Assembly: GCF_900044055.2 (NCBI RefSeq)
Contig: NZ_FCOX02000003.1
Span: 272,576-336,575 of the forward strand
Reading direction: 5' to 3'
DNA from: Caballeronia calidae
GTDB lineage: Bacteria; Pseudomonadota; Gammaproteobacteria; Burkholderiales; Burkholderiaceae
DNA: 64,000 bases
Part shown: positions 55,298-64,000 of the stretch, piece after piece
Numbering within the stretch: the first letter of the stretch is position 1
Layout of the letters: every line of letters begins with the position of its first letter
Program-made: the position numbers and the translations under genes
Notes under the pieces: generated by a model
What the model was told of the DNA's origin: nothing
The model's input: the letters and a program-made list of their open reading frames with translations, nothing else
Database searches by the model: none

Positions 55298-55326
55298 AAA
55301 AAGGGACGGCGCGCCGTCCCTTTTTT
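55298..55326 (+). terminator. Intrinsic terminator between glnA and ntrB
   Basis: AAAAAGGGACGGC pairs with GCCGTCCCTTTTTT around a minimal GC loop and ends in a T run, about 70 bp after glnA. Read-through could still reach ntrBC. Confidence 0.9.
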
Positions 55327-55403
55327 AATCGCCGCCGTGTCACGCAACGATGTCACGCAACGAGAAGAAGATCGGTGTCACGAACGACCTCATTCATCGC
55401 ACG

Positions 55404-56546
55404 ATGGTGCTCAAGAATCTGATCAAGGCGCGCAAAGGCCACGCCGACGCGCTGTCCGACGACACGCAACTCGCCGCGACCGGCCTTTTGCCGGGACTCG
55501 AAGCGCTGCCCACGGTCGTGCTCGTGCTCGACATGCGCAATCTGAGGATCGCCTACGCGAACCCTTCGGCCGAATCCATGCTGGAGATGTCGCGCAAGCA
55601 ATTGACGCAGATGAACTGGCCCGAGCTCTTCGCCAACGCGGAGGAGCTCGCGAGCACGGTGGCGTCGATCGCGGAGAACCGCTTCAACGCGACGCGCCTC
55701 GACGCCGTGCTCGAACGCCCGGGCCGCGAGCAGGTGCATGTGCATGCGATCGTCGCGTATCTGGAAGCGGCTGCCGACTACGTGCTGCTCGAACTCTTCG
55801 AGAACGAGCGTCATCTGCGCACCGATCGCGAAGAGCGCATCCACGATCTCACCGCGGTCAACAAGCAATTGATCCGCAACCTCGCGCACGAGATCAAGAA
55901 TCCGCTCGGCGGCATTCGCGGCGCGGCGCAGTTGCTCGAATTCGAACTCGGCGCGCGTGAACGCGACGAGCTGCGCGAGTACACGCAGGTCATCATCAAG
56001 GAATCGGACCGGTTGCAGACGCTCGTCGATCGCTTGCTGGAGCCGCACCGGCATCCGCATATCGTCGGCGATGTGAACATCCACGAAGTGTGCGAGCGCG
56101 TGCGCGCGGTGATTCTCGCGGAGTTTCCGCGCGGCCTCACGATCGAGCGCGACTACGACGTGAGCGTGCCCGACTTGCGCGGCGACAAAGAGCAACTGAT
56201 CCAGGCGCTGCTGAACATCGTGCGCAACGCGGCCGAAGCGCTGAAGGAACGCATTTCACAGGGCGATGCGAAGATCGAGCTGCGCACGCGCATCGCGCGC
56301 AAGGTGACGATCGGCAAGAAGCTGCACAAACTGGCATTGGACTTGCATATCACTGACAACGGTCCCGGCATCCCCGAAGAAATCCGCGACCGGATCTTCT
56401 TTCCGCTCGTGTCGGGCAGGGAAGACGGCAGCGGACTCGGTCTCACGCTCGCGCAATCGTTCGTGCATCAGCACGATGGCCTGATCGAAGTGGAGAGCAG
56501 GCCGGGCTGCACCGAGTTCGCCATTCTGCTGCCGTTTGAAAGTTGA
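55404..56546 (+). CDS. glnL: Nitrogen-regulation sensor kinase NtrB (GlnL)
   Basis: A 380-residue soluble kinase if started at ATG 55404 (MVLKNLIKARKG), the usual family start; an ATG at 55350 would add 18 residues. A PAS domain (PTVVLVLDMRNLRIAYANPS) comes first. It is followed by the HisKA with NLAHEIKNPLGGIRGAAQ (phosphoacceptor His) and the ATPase with LLNIVRNAAEA, ITDNGPGIPEEI and EDGSGLGLTLAQ. NtrB phosphorylates NtrC under nitrogen limitation and is inhibited by PII. It has no membrane segments. It lies between glnA and ntrC, the classic order. Confidence 0.93.
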   Translation: MVLKNLIKARKGHADALSDDTQLAATGLLPGLEALPTVVLVLDMRNLRIAYANPSAESMLEMSRKQLTQMNWPELFANAEELASTVASIAENRFNATRLDAVLERPGREQVHVHAIVAYLEAAADYVLLELFENERHLRTDREERIHDLTAVNKQLIRNLAHEIKNPLGGIRGAAQLLEFELGARERDELREYTQVIIKESDRLQTLVDRLLEPHRHPHIVGDVNIHEVCERVRAVILAEFPRGLTIERDYDVSVPDLRGDKEQLIQALLNIVRNAAEALKERISQGDAKIELRTRIARKVTIGKKLHKLALDLHITDNGPGIPEEIRDRIFFPLVSGREDGSGLGLTLAQSFVHQHDGLIEVESRPGCTEFAILLPFES

Positions 56547-56646
56547 CCAGCGACTTCACGCCAAGGAACGCAGTGCATCCTGCTTTGACGCCAGACCGTT
56601 TCGACGGGCTCACACCGAACCATACGAAGACTTCTCGCCGAACGAT

Positions 56647-58134
56647 ATGAAGCCGATCTGGATAGTAGACGACGACCAATCCATCCGCTGGGTGCTGGAA
56701 AAGGCGCTCGCACGAGAAAACTTCACGACGCGTAGCTTCTCCGGCGTGCGCGACGCGCTCGCCGCGCTCGAAAGCGAAAGCCCGCAAGTGCTCGTGTCGG
56801 ACATCCGCATGCCGGGCGGTTCCGGGCTCGAATTGCTGCAGACGGTGCGCGATCGCTTGCCCGGCCTGCCCGTCATCATCATGACGGCGTTCTCGGATCT
56901 CGACAGCGCCGTCGCCGCATTTCAGGGCGGCGCGTTCGAATACCTCGCCAAGCCGTTCGATGTCGACAAGGCGGTGGAGCTGATCCGCCGCGCCGTCGAC
57001 GAAAGCATGCGCGGCGAGGCATCGGTCGACGAACGCGTGACGGAAACGCCCGAGATGCTCGGCCAGGCGCCCGCGATGCAGGACATGTTCCGCGCGATCG
57101 GCCGCTTGTCGCATTCGGCGGCGACCGTGCTCATCACGGGCGAATCAGGCACCGGAAAGGAGCTTGTCGCGCGCGCCTTGCACCGACATAGCCCACGCGC
57201 GAACGGACCCTTCATCGCGCTGAACACCGCGGCGATACCGAAGGATCTGCTGGAGTCCGAACTGTTCGGCCACGAGCGCGGCGCGTTCACCGGCGCGCAG
57301 GCGATGCGCCAGGGCCGCTTCGAGCAGGCGGAGAACGGCACGCTCTTTCTCGATGAAATCGGCGACATGCCGTTCGATTTGCAGACGCGCCTGTTGCGCG
57401 TGCTGTCGGACGGGCAGTTCTATCGCGTGGGCGGGCACAATCCGCTGCGCGCGAATGTCCGCGTGATCGCGGCGACGCACCAGAATCTCGAATCGCGCGT
57501 GCGCCAAGGGCTTTTTCGCGAGGACTTGTATCACCGGCTGAACGTGATTCGCCTGCGCCTGCCGGCGTTGCGCGAGCGCAGCGAGGACATCCCGCTGCTC
57601 ACGCGCCATTTCCTGCAGAAGAGCGCGCGCGATCTGGGCGTGGAGCCCAAGCGCGTATCGGACGATGCGCTCGCGTATCTGGCGTCCCTGCCGTTTCCGG
57701 GCAATGTGCGTCAGCTCGAGAACCTGTGCAACTGGCTCACGGTGATGGCGCCCGCGCAGGTGATCGAGCAGAAGGACCTGCCGCCCGATCTCACGCAGCG
57801 TCAGGATGCTACGCCCGAGAGCATCGCGGTATCGACCGATGGCGCGGTTGCGGCGGCGCCCGTTGCGGTCAATGGCGCGGCGTCCGCGCCGGCGACGGCC
57901 ACGGCGGGCGGTGCCGTGAGCGTATGGGAGAACGGCTTGCGCACGGAGGTCGCGCGTCTGCTGCGCGAAAATTCCGCCGACGTGATGGACGAGCTCGCGC
58001 GCCGCTTCGAAGCCGCGGTGATCCGCGAGGCGCTCGATTTCACGCGCGGGCGCAAGGTGGAGGCGGCGGAGCGGCTGGGCATCGGCCGCAATACGATCAC
58101 GCGCAAGATCCAGGAGCTGCATCTCGACGCGTGA
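56647..58134 (+). CDS. glnG: Nitrogen-regulation response regulator NtrC (GlnG)
   Basis: A 495-residue sigma-54 activator. The receiver has IVDDDQSIRWVLE and Asp52 in LVSDIRMPGGSG. The AAA+ domain has Walker A ITGESGTGKELVARAL, the sigma-54-contacting loop HERGAFTGA, and Walker B GTLFLDEIGDM. A Fis-type helix-turn-helix ends the protein (EAAERLGIGRNTITRKIQEL). A non-conserved Ala-rich linker at about residues 400-440 precedes it. It should bind the NtrC-type sites upstream of glnA when phosphorylated by NtrB. Confidence 0.96.
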   Translation: MKPIWIVDDDQSIRWVLEKALARENFTTRSFSGVRDALAALESESPQVLVSDIRMPGGSGLELLQTVRDRLPGLPVIIMTAFSDLDSAVAAFQGGAFEYLAKPFDVDKAVELIRRAVDESMRGEASVDERVTETPEMLGQAPAMQDMFRAIGRLSHSAATVLITGESGTGKELVARALHRHSPRANGPFIALNTAAIPKDLLESELFGHERGAFTGAQAMRQGRFEQAENGTLFLDEIGDMPFDLQTRLLRVLSDGQFYRVGGHNPLRANVRVIAATHQNLESRVRQGLFREDLYHRLNVIRLRLPALRERSEDIPLLTRHFLQKSARDLGVEPKRVSDDALAYLASLPFPGNVRQLENLCNWLTVMAPAQVIEQKDLPPDLTQRQDATPESIAVSTDGAVAAAPVAVNGAASAPATATAGGAVSVWENGLRTEVARLLRENSADVMDELARRFEAAVIREALDFTRGRKVEAAERLGIGRNTITRKIQELHLDA

Positions 58135-58152
58135 GCGTCGTTTGATGTGGGA

Positions 58153-58935
58153 TCAGCCGATCGTCGCGATCACGGGCGCGTGGTCCGACGGCTGATCCCA
58201 TTTGCGCGGCACTTTGTCCACTTCGCACGATGTGCAGCGCGCCGCGAGTTCCGCCGACAGCAAGATGTGATCGATGCGCAAGCCCGCGTTGCGGCGGAAC
58301 GCGAGCATCCGGTAATCCCACCACGTGAAGAGCTTGTCGGGTTGCTCGAACTTGCGGAAGGCATCGGTGAGGCCGAGTTCGACCAGTTGCGCGAAGTGCG
58401 CGCGTTCTTCGGGCGACACGAGGTTCTGTCCTTCCCATGCCTTCGGATCGTGCACGTCGCGGTCTTCCGGCGCGATGTTGTAATCGCCCAGCAGCGCGAG
58501 CTGCGGGTGCCGCGCCATATCCTCGCGCAGCCATTCGCGCAGCGCATCGAGCCAACGCATCTTGTAGGCGAATTTCTCGGAGCCAGGCGCCTGTCCGTTG
58601 GGGAAGTACGCCGAGACGATCCGCACGCCGTCGATCGTCGCGGCGATCACGCGCTGCTGCAGATCCTCGAAGCCGGGAATGTTGCGCACGACGCTGATTT
58701 CATCGACTTCGAAGCCCGCATCGGCGCGCACCAGAATGCCGACGCCGTTATACGTCTTCTGTCCCGCGAACCAGCTTTTGTAACCGGCGGCTTCGAGCTC
58801 CGCGCGCGGGAATTTTTCGTCGGGGAGCTTCAGTTCCTGAAGGCACAGCACGTCGACGCCCGAGAGCGCGAGCCAGTCGATGACGTGCTGCTGGCGGACT
58901 TTGAGGGAGTTGACGTTCCAGGTGGCGATTTTCAT
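58153..58935 (-). CDS. xthA: Exodeoxyribonuclease III (AP endonuclease)
   Basis: A 260-residue Mg2+-dependent DNA-repair nuclease of the EEP fold. Motifs in order: KIATWNVNSLKVR (N), DVLCLQELKLPDEKFP (E), VSAYFPNGQ, LLGDYNIAPEDRDVHDP (D-N), FTWWDY and LRIDHILLS with the final DQPSDHAPVIA (D-H). It cuts 5' of abasic sites and trims 3' ends. AGGGA is just before the ATG. It is convergent with ntrC and divergent from kdp. Confidence 0.96.
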   Translation of the reverse strand: MKIATWNVNSLKVRQQHVIDWLALSGVDVLCLQELKLPDEKFPRAELEAAGYKSWFAGQKTYNGVGILVRADAGFEVDEISVVRNIPGFEDLQQRVIAATIDGVRIVSAYFPNGQAPGSEKFAYKMRWLDALREWLREDMARHPQLALLGDYNIAPEDRDVHDPKAWEGQNLVSPEERAHFAQLVELGLTDAFRKFEQPDKLFTWWDYRMLAFRRNAGLRIDHILLSAELAARCTSCEVDKVPRKWDQPSDHAPVIATIG

Positions 58936-59029
58936 GAATCCCTGTCTTCTTCGTAGAGCGCGGCCGTGCGCTGAAGGCTCGATTCTATCGGAGCGGCGCG
59001 CGTAGCCGCGACGCGCGGGCCGCATCGCG

Positions 59030-59046
59030 TTTACGACATTTTTACG
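59030..59046 (+). promoter_or_regulatory. Candidate KdpE operator upstream of kdp
   Basis: TTTACG-ACATT-TTTACG is a direct repeat with 11-bp start-to-start spacing. This equals the spacing in the known E. coli KdpE site (TTTATA-N5-TTTACA). Further TTTACG/CTTACG copies lie at 59073 and 59087. It is about 90 bp before the first gene of the operon. kdpDE are not in the window. Confidence 0.45.
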
Positions 59047-59132
59047 CGCCACCCCCCACCTTTGTCCCGCCCTTTACGCCCATTTCCTTACGCTCGATCT
59101 TGTCCTGAACCGCACAAGGGGAGAACAAGACA

Positions 59133-59240
59133 ATGGACCTGCTTTACCTCGCCGGCATCGTCCTTTTCTGGGGGCTTTGCGTGGCGCTCACGAGCGGCTG
59201 CGAGCACTTGCGCCGCCGCGCGCCGGGAGCCCGCTCATGA
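59133..59240 (+). CDS. Small membrane protein ahead of kdpF, 35 aa
   Basis: [20 protein letters not shown] forms one transmembrane helix and is followed by [15 protein letters not shown]. The mRNA has AAGGGGAG about 10 nt before the ATG. The stop overlaps the kdpF start (ATGA at 59237), so translation is probably coupled. Short proteins of this pattern are seen ahead of kdpF in some bacteria, so it is likely a small Kdp-associated protein. Its function is unknown. Confidence 0.75.
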   Translation: MDLLYLAGIVLFWGLCVALTSGCEHLRRRAPGARS

Positions 59241-59332
59241 ACGCCTGGATGATCTGGCTCGCCGCGGCCTCGACGCTGCTGCTCTTCGTGTACCTCGTGT
59301 ACGCGCTGCTGCGCGCGGAGGATCTCGAATGA
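59237..59332 (+). CDS. kdpF: Potassium-transporting ATPase subunit KdpF
   Basis: A 31-residue single-helix peptide ([20 protein letters not shown] with LRAEDLE at the end), the typical KdpF ending. KdpF stabilises the KdpFABC complex. The start overlaps the preceding gene's stop and its own stop overlaps the kdpA start (ATGA at 59329). Confidence 0.92.
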   Translation: MNAWMIWLAAASTLLLFVYLVYALLRAEDLE

Positions 59333-61113
59333 ACGCGAATACGTTGATGCAGACGACGCTCTTCATCGTCGTGCTGATCGGTCTTGCGATTCCGCTCGGA
59401 CGCTACATGGCGGGCGTGCTCGACGGCACGTCGGTCGTCGTGCGCAAGCTCGGGCGGCCGATCGAAGCGGTGCTGTATCGCATCGCGGGCGTCGATCCCG
59501 ATGCCGAAATGTCCTGGAAGCATTACGCGCTCGCCGTGCTGCTCTTCAATGTGCTCGGCGCCTTCGTGTTGTACGCGCTGCTGCGCCTGCAGGACGTGTT
59601 GCCGCTGAATCCGCAATCCATGAGCGGCATGTCGCCCGATGCCGCGTTCAACACCGCCGTCAGCTTCGTGACCAACACGAACTGGCAGGACTACGGCGGC
59701 GAGAGCACGCTCGGCTATCTCGCGCAGATGCTCGGCCTCACCGTGCAGAACTTTCTGTCGGCGGCGACGGGCATCGCGGTCGTCGTCGCATTGATTCGCG
59801 GGTTCAAGCGGCATTCCGCGCAGACCATCGGCAATTTCTGGGTCGATCTGACGCGCACGACGCTGTACATCCTCGCGCCGCTCGCCGTCGTCTTCGCGCT
59901 CGTCTTCGTGAGCCAGGGCGCGATCCAGAACTTCAAGGCGTATCAGGACGTGCCGACGCTGCAAGTCACGACGTATCAAACCCAATCGACGGACGCGCAA
60001 GGCAAGCCCGTCACGCAAACGCTCAAAGCCCAAACGCAGACGCTGCCGATGGGCCCGGTCGCCTCGCAGGAAGCGATCAAGATGCTCGGCACCAACGGCG
60101 GCGGGTTCTTCAACGCGAACTCGGCGCATCCGTACGAGAACCCGACGCCGTTCTCCAACTTCATGCAGATGCTCGCGATGCTGATCATTCCGGCGGCGCT
60201 GTGCGTGGTCTTCGGCCGCATGGTCGGCGACGGGCGGCAGGGCTACGCCGTGCTCGCCGCGATGACCATCGCGTTCGCCGCCGCGTGCGTCGGCGAGATC
60301 TCGGCGGAGCAGGCGGGCAATCCGCTCTATGCGTCGCTGCATGTCGATACGCAGGCGTCCGCGCTGCAGGCGGGCGGCAACATGGAAGGCAAGGAAACGC
60401 GCCTGGGCATCGCGCAATCGGGGCTCTTCACGGTCGCGACGACGGCCGCATCGTGCGGCGCGGTCGCGAACATGCACGATTCGCTGACGCCGCTCGGCGG
60501 CCTCGTGCCGATGCTGCTGATCCAGCTCGGCGAAGTGATCTTCGGCGGCGTCGGCTCGGGTCTCTACGGCATGCTCGTGTTCGCGCTGCTCGCGGTGTTC
60601 GTCGCCGGTCTCATGATCGGACGCACGCCCGAGTACGTCGGCAAGAAGATCGAATCGTTCGAGATGAAGATGGTGTCCGTCGCGATCCTGCTCACACCGC
60701 TGATCGTGCTCGTCGGCACGTCGATCGCCGTGCTCACGGCGTCGGGCACCGCGGGCATCGCGAATCCCGGCGCGCACGGCTTCTCCGAAATCCTCTATGC
60801 GTTCAGCTCCGCGGCCAACAACAACGGCAGCGCATTCGCGGGTCTTTCGGTGAACACGCCGTTCTACAACACGATGCTCGGCATCGCGATGTGGTTCGGC
60901 CGCTTCGGCTCCATCGTGCCGGTGCTCGCCATCGCGGGCTCGCTCGCGGCCAAGAAGCGGCTCACCGTGACCGCGGGCACGCTGCCGACGCACGGTCCGC
61001 TCTTCGTGGTGCTTTTGATCGGCACGCTCCTGCTCGTCGGCGCGCTCACGTATGTGCCCGCGCTCGCGCTCGGGCCGATCGTCGAGCATCTCGGCATGAT
61101 CGCAGGCCACTGA
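59329..61113 (+). CDS. kdpA: Potassium-transporting ATPase subunit KdpA
   Basis: A 594-residue K+ channel-like subunit, with selectivity segments such as [60 protein letters not shown] and [17 protein letters not shown]. The ten-helix plan and length fit the family (about 560 aa in E. coli). It binds K+ from the periplasm and passes it to KdpB. A long insert between residues about 210 and 235 ([14 protein letters not shown]) is periplasmic. Confidence 0.97.
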   Translation: MNANTLMQTTLFIVVLIGLAIPLGRYMAGVLDGTSVVVRKLGRPIEAVLYRIAGVDPDAEMSWKHYALAVLLFNVLGAFVLYALLRLQDVLPLNPQSMSGMSPDAAFNTAVSFVTNTNWQDYGGESTLGYLAQMLGLTVQNFLSAATGIAVVVALIRGFKRHSAQTIGNFWVDLTRTTLYILAPLAVVFALVFVSQGAIQNFKAYQDVPTLQVTTYQTQSTDAQGKPVTQTLKAQTQTLPMGPVASQEAIKMLGTNGGGFFNANSAHPYENPTPFSNFMQMLAMLIIPAALCVVFGRMVGDGRQGYAVLAAMTIAFAAACVGEISAEQAGNPLYASLHVDTQASALQAGGNMEGKETRLGIAQSGLFTVATTAASCGAVANMHDSLTPLGGLVPMLLIQLGEVIFGGVGSGLYGMLVFALLAVFVAGLMIGRTPEYVGKKIESFEMKMVSVAILLTPLIVLVGTSIAVLTASGTAGIANPGAHGFSEILYAFSSAANNNGSAFAGLSVNTPFYNTMLGIAMWFGRFGSIVPVLAIAGSLAAKKRLTVTAGTLPTHGPLFVVLLIGTLLLVGALTYVPALALGPIVEHLGMIAGH

Positions 61114-61127
61114 TTTTCGAGGACAGC

Positions 61128-63257
61128 ATGACTCAACAGAATCAAACGCCGCTGCATCGCCCGGAGAATCTCGGGCAGGCGCGCACGGCGGCACGCTCGA
61201 TGTTCGATCCGGCGCTCGTTACGCCCGCCATCGTCGATGCGTTCAGGAAGCTCGCGCCGCGCACGCAGTTGCGCAATCCGGTGATGTTCTGCGTCTACGT
61301 CGGCAGCATTCTGACGACGGTGTTGTGGATCGCCGCGCTCGCGGGACAGGCCGAAGCGCCCGCGGGCTTCATCCTCGCGATCGCGCTGTGGCTGTGGTTC
61401 ACGGTGCTCTTCGCGAACTTCGCCGAGGCGCTCGCGGAAGGCCGCTCGAAGGCGCAGGCCGCGTCCTTGCGCCACGCGAAGCATAACGTGATGGCGAAGA
61501 AGCTCAACGAGCCCCATCCGAAGTCGCCGATCCGCATCACGACATCGACCGATCTGCGCCGTGGCGATGTCGTGCTCGTCGAAGCGGGCGATGTGATTCC
61601 CGCCGATGGCGACGTGATCGAAGGCGTCGCGTCCGTCGACGAATCCGCGATCACGGGCGAATCCGCGCCGGTGATCCGCGAGTCGGGCGGCGACTTCTCG
61701 TCGGTGACGGGCGGCACGCGCGTGCTGTCGGACTGGATCGTCGTGCGCGTGTCGGTGAATCCGGGCGAGGCGTTTCTCGACCGCATGATCGCGATGGTCG
61801 AGGGCGCGAAGCGTCAGAAGACGCCGAACGAGATCGCGCTGACGATTCTGCTCGTGGCGTTGACGCTCGTGCTGCTCTTCGCGACGGCCACGCTGCTGCC
61901 GTTCTCGATCTTCTCCGTCGAGGCGGCGAAAGCGGGTCATGTCGTGACGATCACCGTGCTCGTCGCGCTGCTCGTGTGCCTGATTCCGACGACCATCGGC
62001 GGACTGCTTTCGGCGATCGGCGTCGCGGGCATGAGCCGCATGATGCAGGCGAACGTGATCGCGACGTCGGGCCGCGCGGTCGAGGCGGCGGGCGATGTCG
62101 ACGTGCTCCTGCTCGACAAGACCGGCACGATCACGCTCGGCAATCGTCAGGCGTCGTCGTTCGCGGCGGCGCCGGGGATCAACGAACGCGATCTCGCAGA
62201 TGCCGCGCAACTCGCGTCGCTCGCGGACGAGACGCCGGAGGGCCGCAGCATCGTCGTGCTGGCGAAGCAGCGCTTCAACATCCGCGAGCGCGACATGGCC
62301 AGGCTGCACGCGAGCTTTCTGGCGTTCTCGGCGCAATCGCGCATGAGCGGCGTGGACTTGCCGGATCGCGAGATTCGCAAGGGCGCGGCGGACGCGGTGA
62401 AGCGCTACGTCGAGGAGCGCGGCGGGCGCTTTCCGCAGGAAGTGCAGCACGCCGTCGATGAGATCGCGCGTCGCGGCAGCACGCCTTTGGTCGTCGCCGA
62501 GCGTGTGAACGACGCGACGCGCGCGCTCGGTGTGATCGAGCTGAAGGACATCGTGAAGGGCGGCATACGCGAGCGTTTCGCGGAGTTGCGCAAGATGGGC
62601 ATCAAGACGGTGATGGTGACGGGCGACAACCGCCTGACGGCCGCGGCGATCGCGGCGGAGGCGGGCGTCGACGACTTTCTTGCCGAAGCGACGCCCGAAG
62701 CGAAGCTCGCGACGATCCGCGAGCATCAGGCGCAGGGCCGTCTCGTCGCGATGACGGGCGACGGCACGAACGACGCGCCTGCGCTCGCGCAGGCGGACGT
62801 CGCGGTCGCGATGAACACGGGCACGCAGGCCGCGAAGGAAGCGGGCAATATGGTCGACCTCGATTCGAATCCGACGAAGCTGATCGAGATCGTGGAGATC
62901 GGCAAGCAGATGCTGATGACGCGCGGCTCGCTCACGACGTTTTCGATCGCCAACGATGTCGCGAAGTATTTCGCGATCATCCCGGCCGCGTTCGCGACCA
63001 CTTATCCGCAGTTGCGCGTGCTGGACGTGATGCATCTCGCGTCGCCTTCGTCCGCGATTCTGTCGGCGGTGATTTTCAACGCGCTGATCATCGTGTTCTT
63101 GATTCCGCTGGCGCTGAAGGGCGTGAAGTATCGCGCTTTGGGCGCTGCGTCGTTATTGCGGCGCAATCTGCTGGTTTATGGATTGGGCGGCATTCTGTTG
63201 CCGTTTCCGTTCATCAAGTTGATCGATATGGCGATTGCCGCGCTTGGCTGGCGTTGA
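61128..63257 (+). CDS. kdpB: Potassium-transporting ATPase subunit KdpB
   Basis: A 709-residue P-type ATPase, the ATP-hydrolysing subunit. The phosphorylation motif is [13 protein letters not shown], with TGES in the actuator domain and [16 protein letters not shown] in the hinge. The N-terminal stretch [17 protein letters not shown] begins the membrane part. GAGGA is 4-5 nt before ATG 61128. Confidence 0.97.
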   Translation: MTQQNQTPLHRPENLGQARTAARSMFDPALVTPAIVDAFRKLAPRTQLRNPVMFCVYVGSILTTVLWIAALAGQAEAPAGFILAIALWLWFTVLFANFAEALAEGRSKAQAASLRHAKHNVMAKKLNEPHPKSPIRITTSTDLRRGDVVLVEAGDVIPADGDVIEGVASVDESAITGESAPVIRESGGDFSSVTGGTRVLSDWIVVRVSVNPGEAFLDRMIAMVEGAKRQKTPNEIALTILLVALTLVLLFATATLLPFSIFSVEAAKAGHVVTITVLVALLVCLIPTTIGGLLSAIGVAGMSRMMQANVIATSGRAVEAAGDVDVLLLDKTGTITLGNRQASSFAAAPGINERDLADAAQLASLADETPEGRSIVVLAKQRFNIRERDMARLHASFLAFSAQSRMSGVDLPDREIRKGAADAVKRYVEERGGRFPQEVQHAVDEIARRGSTPLVVAERVNDATRALGVIELKDIVKGGIRERFAELRKMGIKTVMVTGDNRLTAAAIAAEAGVDDFLAEATPEAKLATIREHQAQGRLVAMTGDGTNDAPALAQADVAVAMNTGTQAAKEAGNMVDLDSNPTKLIEIVEIGKQMLMTRGSLTTFSIANDVAKYFAIIPAAFATTYPQLRVLDVMHLASPSSAILSAVIFNALIIVFLIPLALKGVKYRALGAASLLRRNLLVYGLGGILLPFPFIKLIDMAIAALGWR

Positions 63258-63288
63258 TCTCGTTTCTTTTTTTCAGGGTATTTGGATC

Positions 63289-63882
63289 ATGAAGAATCTG
63301 TTACGTCCCGTGGTGGTGATGTTCGTCGCGCTGACCGTCGTGACGGGTGTGGTGTATCCGGCGGTCGTTACCGCGATCGGACAGGTCGCGTTTTCGCATC
63401 AGGCAAATGGCAGTCTCATCGAGCGCGATGGCCGTGTGGTCGGCTCGGAGATCATCGGGCAGCAGTTCGATGCGCCACGTTATTTCTGGGGGCGCTTGTC
63501 GGCGACGACGCCGAATCCGTATAACGCGGGGAGTTCGAGTGGCTCGAATCTGGGGCCGACGAATCCCGCCCTCGGCGATGAGATCAAGGCTCGCGTCGCC
63601 GCGCTGCGTGAGTTTGATTCTGATAACGGCGCTGCCATTCCCGTCGATCTTGTGACTTCCTCCGGCAGTGGGCTCGATCCTGATATCAGTCCTGCTGCGG
63701 CGGCTTATCAGGTTTCGCGTGTGGCGAAAGCGCGGGGGATGTCGGCGGCGGCGGTCGAGGCGCTCGTCGCTCAGGCCACTAGCGGGCGGCAGTTTGGTTT
63801 GCTCGGAGAGCCCAGGGTTAATGTGCTTAAATTGAATCTTGCGTTGGATGGGGGGGATGGGGTGGGGGCGGCGGTGCGGTGA
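63289..63882 (+). CDS. kdpC: Potassium-transporting ATPase subunit KdpC
   Basis: A 197-residue subunit with one N-terminal helix ([20 protein letters not shown]) and the conserved blocks [60 protein letters not shown] and [14 protein letters not shown]. KdpC helps ATP binding to KdpB. The Gly/Ala/Asp tail is variable. kdpD and kdpE would be expected further right, outside the window. Confidence 0.96.
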   Translation: MKNLLRPVVVMFVALTVVTGVVYPAVVTAIGQVAFSHQANGSLIERDGRVVGSEIIGQQFDAPRYFWGRLSATTPNPYNAGSSSGSNLGPTNPALGDEIKARVAALREFDSDNGAAIPVDLVTSSGSGLDPDISPAAAAYQVSRVAKARGMSAAAVEALVAQATSGRQFGLLGEPRVNVLKLNLALDGGDGVGAAVR

Positions 63883-63924
63883 CGGTTGCGCCGGATCCCA
63901 TATTCGTGTCGGTTTATTAGCGTT

Positions 63925-63972
63925 GCCCCTGTGCGGGGCGGCAGTCACTTTCTTTGCTGCTGCAAAGAAAGT
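63925..63972. repeat. REP-like dispersed hairpin repeat after kdpC
   Basis: Two hairpins lie in a row: GCCCC/GGGGC (63925-63939) and an 11-bp stem ACTTTCTTTGC/GCAAAGAAAGT with a TGCT loop (63947-63972), followed by AACCAAAGAAA. I recall this arrangement recurring many times in Paraburkholderia and Caballeronia intergenic regions. Copy number here is unchecked. Confidence 0.6.
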
Positions 63973-64000
63973 AACCAAAGAAACAGCTATCCCCAGCCTA

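Overview
The window is a stretch of a high-G+C betaproteobacterial chromosome. Gene content, codon use and a hairpin repeat at the right edge fit Burkholderiaceae, most likely Caballeronia or Paraburkholderia. This is inferred from recognised protein families; no 16S gene or database comparison is available. Most of the window is core genome; one stretch (about 22.9-31.1 kb) looks accessory.

Layout. 0-3.3 kb: a gene end with its terminator, a short membrane protein and a FUSC-family transporter. 3.5-13.1 kb: recC-recB-recD, joined by ATGA start/stop overlaps, then arfB for ribosome rescue. 13.1-18.1 kb, all on the minus strand: a 4-TM protein, an EamA transporter, L-lactate permease and three small envelope proteins, two of them lipoproteins. 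18.3-21.7 kb: thiC behind a TPP riboswitch, and a divergent EamA transporter. 22.1-30.8 kb: a DUF4397 lipoprotein; then a lower-G+C, gene-poor stretch holding a broken SYLF gene; then a run of envelope-directed genes (SYLF protein, small lipoprotein, repeated-domain periplasmic protein, AI-2E-type permease, two tandem LssY_C-type lipoproteins, and a lipoprotein with an alpha/beta-hydrolase GxSxG motif). The last three overlap and look like one transcription unit. I consider this the best candidate for an undescribed system.

31-35.3 kb: an entericidin-like lipoprotein, a histidine kinase, two DUF1328 mini-proteins, a ferritin-like protein, a NarL-type regulator and a receiver-only regulator, resembling a stress-response module. 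35.3-41.6 kb: an MFS exporter, two metallophosphoesterases, small hypotheticals, tRNA-Leu(UAA) and a ProP-like symporter. 41.6-48.3 kb: a YggX-type protein, argA and, divergently across only 22 bp, a long hrpA helicase whose N-terminal extension holds six 27-residue repeats.

48.4-53.4 kb: a YVTN beta-propeller protein, a sterol-desaturase-family enzyme, an EI24 membrane protein, a CinA-type domain protein, cutC and a rhodanese. 53.5-58.1 kb: glnA behind a sigma-54 promoter with two NtrC-type sites, then ntrB and ntrC, a nitrogen-control circuit whose regulators and target are adjacent. 58.2-64 kb: xthA, then the kdp potassium-pump operon with an extra 35-codon gene ahead of kdpF, start/stop overlaps through to kdpA, and a KdpE-like direct repeat upstream.
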